NCBI GenBank assembly: GCA_025642065.1
Contig: JAODUP010000562.1
Location: 78,501-142,500, forward strand
Length of the DNA stretch: 64,000 nt
Origin: Paralvinella palmiformis
Taxonomy: Eukaryota; Annelida; Polychaeta; Terebellida; Alvinellidae
Direction: 5' to 3'
The translations under genes and the position numbers were made by a program. Position 1 is the stretch's first letter, and each line of letters opens with the position of its first letter. Shown here in pieces: positions 61,079 through 64,000 of this stretch. The notes under the pieces are model-generated. The model did no database searches and was not told where the DNA came from. It was given only the letters and a program-made list of their open reading frames with translations.

Positions 61079-61985
61079 TTATTTGTGTGTGTGTGTGTGT
61101 GATATAATATAAACTCTATCAAATATTAAACAGTAAATAACACTTATGGGTTAGTATTAAAACCTCAACTGGTATTAAAGTGTTGTGTCATGGTAATCCT
61201 GGTAGTATAATAAAGTTTCCTTTCGTGATTGTCGGATGATTCATGGTCAAAATAGATAATAATCTTATATAATAGACAGTCAGAGAACAATTATCAACTC
61301 ATCTCAGTCAAGGTGACACACTATAGTAAAAATTGCTAATATAAAGTTGGTTCAGTTTGCTTAATGAGAGTTATTTGTAGCTGGATGTAATTAGTTTTAA
61401 CAAAAACAATTAGGTTACCTTTAAAGATCGGGGCTAATCGCCAAATTGTGATTGGTCCTACACTGGCGAACTGACCCAGAACTAGCTCCATGTAGAACAA
61501 TGGTAAGCCACAGAAGACGAACATAATGAGATAAGGAACAAAAAAAGCACCTGCAATATAAACCAGTCGGCTATAGACTTAATGAAACGTGAATATATTG
61601 GCAATATTGCCTCACAATTAATATATCACATTACGTTTATCTATACCATACACAATATTGAAATATGATCATTTATCAGACTATGTTGTCTTTCAGGCTG
61701 TTGATTCAACTTGCCGCTTATTAAATTGGGATTAAATGAAACACACATATGGGGAACAACCCCATAGGAAAAATGTTCACAAAATGTACCTCCTCCATTT
61801 TTGTACGCAATATACGGGAATCGCCAGACATTGCCCAATCCCACAGAATAACCGAGTGCTGAGAACAGGAAGTCGAATCTCCCTGTCCAATTGCCACGGA
61901 ATTTGTTTTCATCTTCACTCCACTGTATGCTTCCTGTATCAATGTTATCTCCTTGTTGACAACCAGGCGGTGATATACGGACACC
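51706..61985 (-). CDS. SLC6 sodium:neurotransmitter symporter, amino-acid (glycine-transporter-like) type; N-terminal exon(s) not found
   Basis: Exons: 61985-61790, 61550-61419, 59937-59794, 57493-57253, 56507-56375, 55255-55011, 54825-54701, 54135-53891, 53699-53499, 53190-53023, 52751-52613 and 52010-51706. They total 2274 nt in phase, giving 757 aa plus the missing start. Landmarks: [20 protein letters not shown] then [17 protein letters not shown] (TM1); [14 protein letters not shown] (TM2); a disulphide pair in [11 protein letters not shown] with several N-glycosylation sites in the second extracellular loop; [19 protein letters not shown] (TM6); [20 protein letters not shown] (TM8, sodium site 2); [11 protein letters not shown] after TM12. 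The Gly in YSVGLGN replaces the Asp of monoamine transporters, so the substrate is probably an amino acid. It imports substrate with Na+/Cl- across the plasma membrane. The C-tail of about 150 residues is long and acidic/serine-rich. The last junction (52613/52010) is the least certain. Confidence 0.92.
53259..53391. repeat. (CA)n array, about 130 bp
   Basis: Long interrupted CA array in the SLC6 intron between the exons ending 53499 and starting 53190. Confidence 0.95.
53727..53802. repeat. (CT)n(GT)n(GC)n microsatellite
   Basis: About 16 CT units followed by GT and GC units, in an SLC6 intron. Confidence 0.9.
54210..54415 (+). mobile_element. SINE-D copy (3' part)
   Basis: It shares with 62560-62790 the phrases CTGGCAGTGACCACTCTCGG and GGGTATTTC, GGACCATA/CTGGAAATAA, GATCATAAATCATGAAACGA and a tail of AATCAATCAATC. 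Head missing. In an SLC6 intron. Confidence 0.7.
55398..55450. repeat. (ATT)n microsatellite
   Basis: About 17 ATT units, in an SLC6 intron. Confidence 0.95.
55891..56190 (-). mobile_element. CR1/L2-like LINE 3' tail, reversed
   Basis: Reverse complement of the 43350-43672 tail: (AAT)n, TTTAATAAAGCGCCCTTACT, GCCATTCAAAGGCGCTGTAC and a diverged end of the coding region. It lies in an SLC6 intron. Confidence 0.8.
56690..56800 (-). mobile_element. SINE-C fragment in SLC6 intron
   Basis: On the minus strand ACCTGTTTTCGTGGGATGTT and a following TTCCTAATGGGTCATCC match the SINE-C body. Confidence 0.5.
56994..57099 (+). mobile_element. LINE 3' tail scrap flanked by (TA)n
   Basis: TTATTTGTATAGCGCCTTTG and AATGGCTTCTGCTAATAAGG match the tail at 43150-43672. 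(TA)n runs adjoin both sides (about 56968-56993 and 57065-57099). Confidence 0.7.
57826..58070 (-). mobile_element. SINE-B copy
   Basis: It matches 39781-40045 almost throughout (ACGTGGCTGGCAACCTCAAA, GGCATGTTCGGTGGAGAAAA, CCATAGGTAAATAGTCTCA). In an SLC6 intron. Confidence 0.75.
58592..58636. repeat. (TA)n microsatellite
   Basis: About 22 TA units in an SLC6 intron. Confidence 0.95.
59455..59640 (-). mobile_element. SINE-E copy
   Basis: It matches 11840-12070 (CACGCTGCCATTA, GACGCAAAGCCTTACTC, AGCCATCAC, CATTTCAGC). The tRNA-like head is at the right on the minus strand. Confidence 0.5.
60371..60556 (-). mobile_element. SINE-A copy
   Basis: Reverse copy with TTTGTGCATACGGTAGG, GGGCCGAGCGACCTCC, box B GATTTGAACTCGGG and head end GACCACGGAGGC near 60541. 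In an SLC6 intron. Confidence 0.8.
60888..60937. repeat. Nested palindrome
   Basis: The inner arms GGATCAGTA (60910-60918) and TACTGATCC (60920-60928) surround one base. The outer arms CTTCATAC (60888-60895) and GTATGAAG (60930-60937) are also complementary. It could be a small hairpin element. Confidence 0.7.
61027..61101. repeat. (CT)n(GT)n microsatellite
   Basis: About 16 CT units then interrupted GT units, in an SLC6 intron. Confidence 0.9.
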
Positions 61986-62169
61986 CTAAAACAGCATTAA
62001 TTTTAAATTATTAACATGGCATGGTATAAAATATATAGTTGAGTATTATAAAAAAGGTACTAAGTAAGAGGTAATAAATACTTGGTGATATAGCGCTATC
62101 GATAGCTGCTAAATTTAACATATAATAAACTGTTTGTATAAATTTATACAATTCTGCATGTTTTAGGAC

Positions 62170-62420
62170 CGAACAGTATTATAATTAAGCTTCGGCGACA
62201 CATATGACCCAGGGACAAAGAAATCATCCGACAAACACAGCTAACGCTGGTATTCAAACATGGACTTGGGTGTTTTCAGTTCGGTACTTTATCCACTGTG
62301 CTACTGGAGTGCTCAAATAATGAACGATAGTATTGTTTAACTGGAACATAGGGCCCAGTGACTCTGGGATTCAATCCCAGAAGATAGATCTCTAGAGCGC
62401 AGTATACTATCAACTGCGCT
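62170..62420 (-). mobile_element. Two tRNA-like SINE heads in tandem, with SINE-C body
   Basis: Read on the minus strand, a tRNA-like block with GCGCAGTTGATAGTATACTG and GGGATTGAATCCCA comes first. A second follows with TAGCACAGTGGATAAAGTACC-type box A and GTTTGAATACC as box B. Then comes the SINE-C body (GTGTTTGTCGGATGATTTC). Confidence 0.55.
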
Positions 62421-62439
62421 CAAAAGCGGCCCACTTTGT

Positions 62440-62790
62440 TATTATTTCACATGGCAGTTGGTGCCAAGGGTCATAGGTTCGATCCCATCAAGAGGTCGAA
62501 ACCTTTCCACCGATTAATTTCTCATCTCACAACATTCTTCACTCAATTGATTCAAATAAAGGGGGACGTTAAATACATTATGGCAGTGACCACCCTCGGG
62601 GTATTTCGGCTCCATCTTTCGGTACTGGCCCCCTGTGAGCAGTGGGGGGGGGGGGAGTTATGAACAACCATTCAAGTAAAGGGACCACATTGGAAATAAG
62701 TGCTTACGCTTTCGTGTACTATCTCTGTTTCATGGTCATAGATCATGAAACGATCACGAAATGAAAGAAAATCAATCAGTCAATCAAGGC
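62440..62790 (+). mobile_element. SINE-D copy with tRNA-derived head
   Basis: The head has ATAGGTTCGATCCCAT (box B, near 62472). The body is shared with 54210-54415, and the tail ends AATCAATCAGTCAATCAA. A G12 run lies inside. Confidence 0.7.
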
Positions 62791-62824
62791 GTTCAAAGCA
62801 TCATCGACCATCTTTGTATTGAGC

Positions 62825-63475
62825 TAAGAAATGCCAGAGAAAAACAAAGAAGACTTGGTGCCAAACTTCTTTAGCGGTGTACCGTGAAATAGGAATACAC
62901 TTATTCGAGCAGAAGAAGTGTTTCTATTCTACAATAGATACTCGTGGAACGCAGCAACAGGTGTTTTTTTTGTATATATGCAAGTGCTTTTCTTTTCAAA
63001 TTCGAAAAAGATGGATTATTACTAAGTACATAAAAGACGAAACATACAAGATTTAATCCAAGGTCTTATTGTACTTGATTGAACTTGATAATGTCTTGTT
63101 TTTTTATCTCTTTCTCTGACAAATCACATACAGCGAGTCCAGAACTGTGTTGCACGCACACACAAAAGGGAACATATTACATCGATTTTGTTCTAGCTGC
63201 ATCGATCACTGTACAAGATCAGGTTTCACCCATTTACAGTATATACAGTGAGGCTGAGTCTTCTTCGTTTTTGAGGTTACATAATCATATTTTATCAAAA
63301 CTTATTTTGTATGGTTCTTTATACACATTTATTTAAATTAGCATATTTATAATATCAATAAACAAATATATTTATGTACCAAAACGTACTTGTACAAGGT
63401 GAGCCAGAATATGTTTTAATTGTGTTTTCAGTGTATAGTTAACGTTGAATAATGTGTTATATAAAACACTCTTAC
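62825..63475 (+). mobile_element. LINE-a derelict copy
   Basis: Pieces of the 22290-24090 block appear in order: TGGTGCCAAACTTCTTTAGC, AGAAGTGTTTCTATTCTACA, TACATAAAAGACGAAACATA, the CTGTACAAGATCAGGTTTCA phrase, and the 3' region ATATGTTTTAATTGTGTTTT. Large internal deletions. Confidence 0.7.
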
Positions 63476-63541
63476 GTCAACTTGTTTCTAAGGCTTAACG
63501 TTCAAAATTCCACTCCGTTGCCCAAACCAAAGCTTCACACA

Positions 63542-63806
63542 TCATAAAGATAATACCTCTGCCGTACTGATACTCTCCAGTTCACCATCTGATGATGTCC
63601 TTATGGAATTCTCCCTCTTCCAAATGACAGGATGCTGATGGTGCTCCTTTTCGCTGACCATGTAATCTGGTAACCTTCTCAGCTGATGGTTTATAAACTG
63701 GGCAAATTTCCCGGATGGGCCCCAGTTCTTTGGTGGAATCAACAGCCCCTTCATTCTCTGTATCACAACAAACACGACATCACCGATTACTAAGATGATG
63801 ACAGTC
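63542..63806 (-). CDS. Probable last exon of a second SLC6 transporter gene
   Basis: Open from an AG acceptor at about 63807-63808 to TGA at 63544-63542, about 88 residues. The hydrophobic segment VTVIILVIGDVVFVVIQ followed by KGLLIPPKNWGPS looks like the end of TM12 plus the NWGP/DWGPA motif of SLC6 proteins. A hydrophilic, serine-rich tail follows. Same strand as the main SLC6 gene, 1.6 kb upstream of its first detected exon, so the two appear to be tandem paralogues. The rest of the gene lies beyond the window. It could instead be an alternative or relic exon. Confidence 0.5.
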
Positions 63807-63825
63807 ACTGTCCAAAATACAGATT

Positions 63826-64000
63826 ACAGGTGCCAGTGTCTCGGCTCAAGCCTTATGGTGATTATGCATTTAATGTTGCAGCACCTCCCCCCCTCCACTT
63901 TGTGGAATAGGTTGCTGGCAGATATTAGAAATGTGTCGTCTCTTGAAATTTTTAAATCAGTTCTAAAAACACACCTGTTCAAGGTTGCTTTCAAAGATAA
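63826..64000 (+). mobile_element. CR1/L2-like LINE C-terminus, running off the window
   Basis: Closely matches 43335-43510: GGTGCCAGTGTCTCGGCTCA, then AATAGGTTGCTGGCAGATAT, CTAAAAACACACCTGTTCAA. It encodes a LINE C-terminus with a small C-rich insertion near 63885. It starts about 20 bases from the acceptor of the SLC6-like exon. Confidence 0.8.

Noticed and set aside
62350..62400. True tRNA gene on the minus strand
   Set aside because: Box A and box B words are present, but no full cloverleaf with acceptor stem could be drawn; it adjoins SINE bodies, so it is a SINE head.

Overview
Animal nuclear DNA, most likely from a mollusc (gastropod-like; inference). The evidence is short exons with GT/AG introns on long genes, a glutamate-gated-chloride-channel-type Cys-loop receptor, an SLC6 transporter and TMEM185, several tRNA-derived SINE families, CR1/L2-like LINE relics and very many (TA)n/(CA)n/(CT)n microsatellites. 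No bacterial operons, CRISPR arrays or rRNA genes were seen. I rebuilt exon structures by hand from splice sites, phase continuity and family motifs.

Layout. At 1-181 (+) is the last exon of an unidentified gene. At 1908-4752 (-) is a six-exon glycosyl hydrolase family 32 (invertase/fructanase-type) gene with all three catalytic carboxylates but a 1-base frameshift in the last exon. At 6844-13101 (-) is an eight-exon anion-selective Cys-loop receptor (443 aa, closed and in frame). The stretch 13.1-33.6 kb is accessory: microsatellites, a ~0.4 kb palindromic foldback repeat, a perfect 18-bp-arm hairpin, a 1.4 kb element with ~90-bp inverted ends that encloses a decayed zinc-finger fragment, nested LINEs, a possible orphan terminal exon (24390-24730) and two minisatellite blocks.

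At 33657-40779 (-) is a complete seven-exon TMEM185 orthologue (354 aa) in a repeat-poor stretch. The stretch 40.8-51.7 kb is again repeats: a LINE tail, a 15-bp minisatellite, a CR1-like LINE, a possible solo LTR and a hAT-type MITE. At 51706-61985 (-) is an SLC6 sodium:neurotransmitter symporter gene of the amino-acid (glycine-transporter-like) type, twelve exons with only the N-terminal exon(s) missing. At 63542-63806 (-) lies what looks like the final exon of a second SLC6 gene, which would make a head-to-tail pair; a LINE 3' tail abuts it and runs off the window.

The genes do not form an evident pathway. The receptor and the transporter are both neurotransmission-type membrane proteins, but nothing in the sequence links their regulation. 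The most unusual content is the intron-bearing animal GH32 gene and the inverted-repeat element carrying host-like coding sequence.
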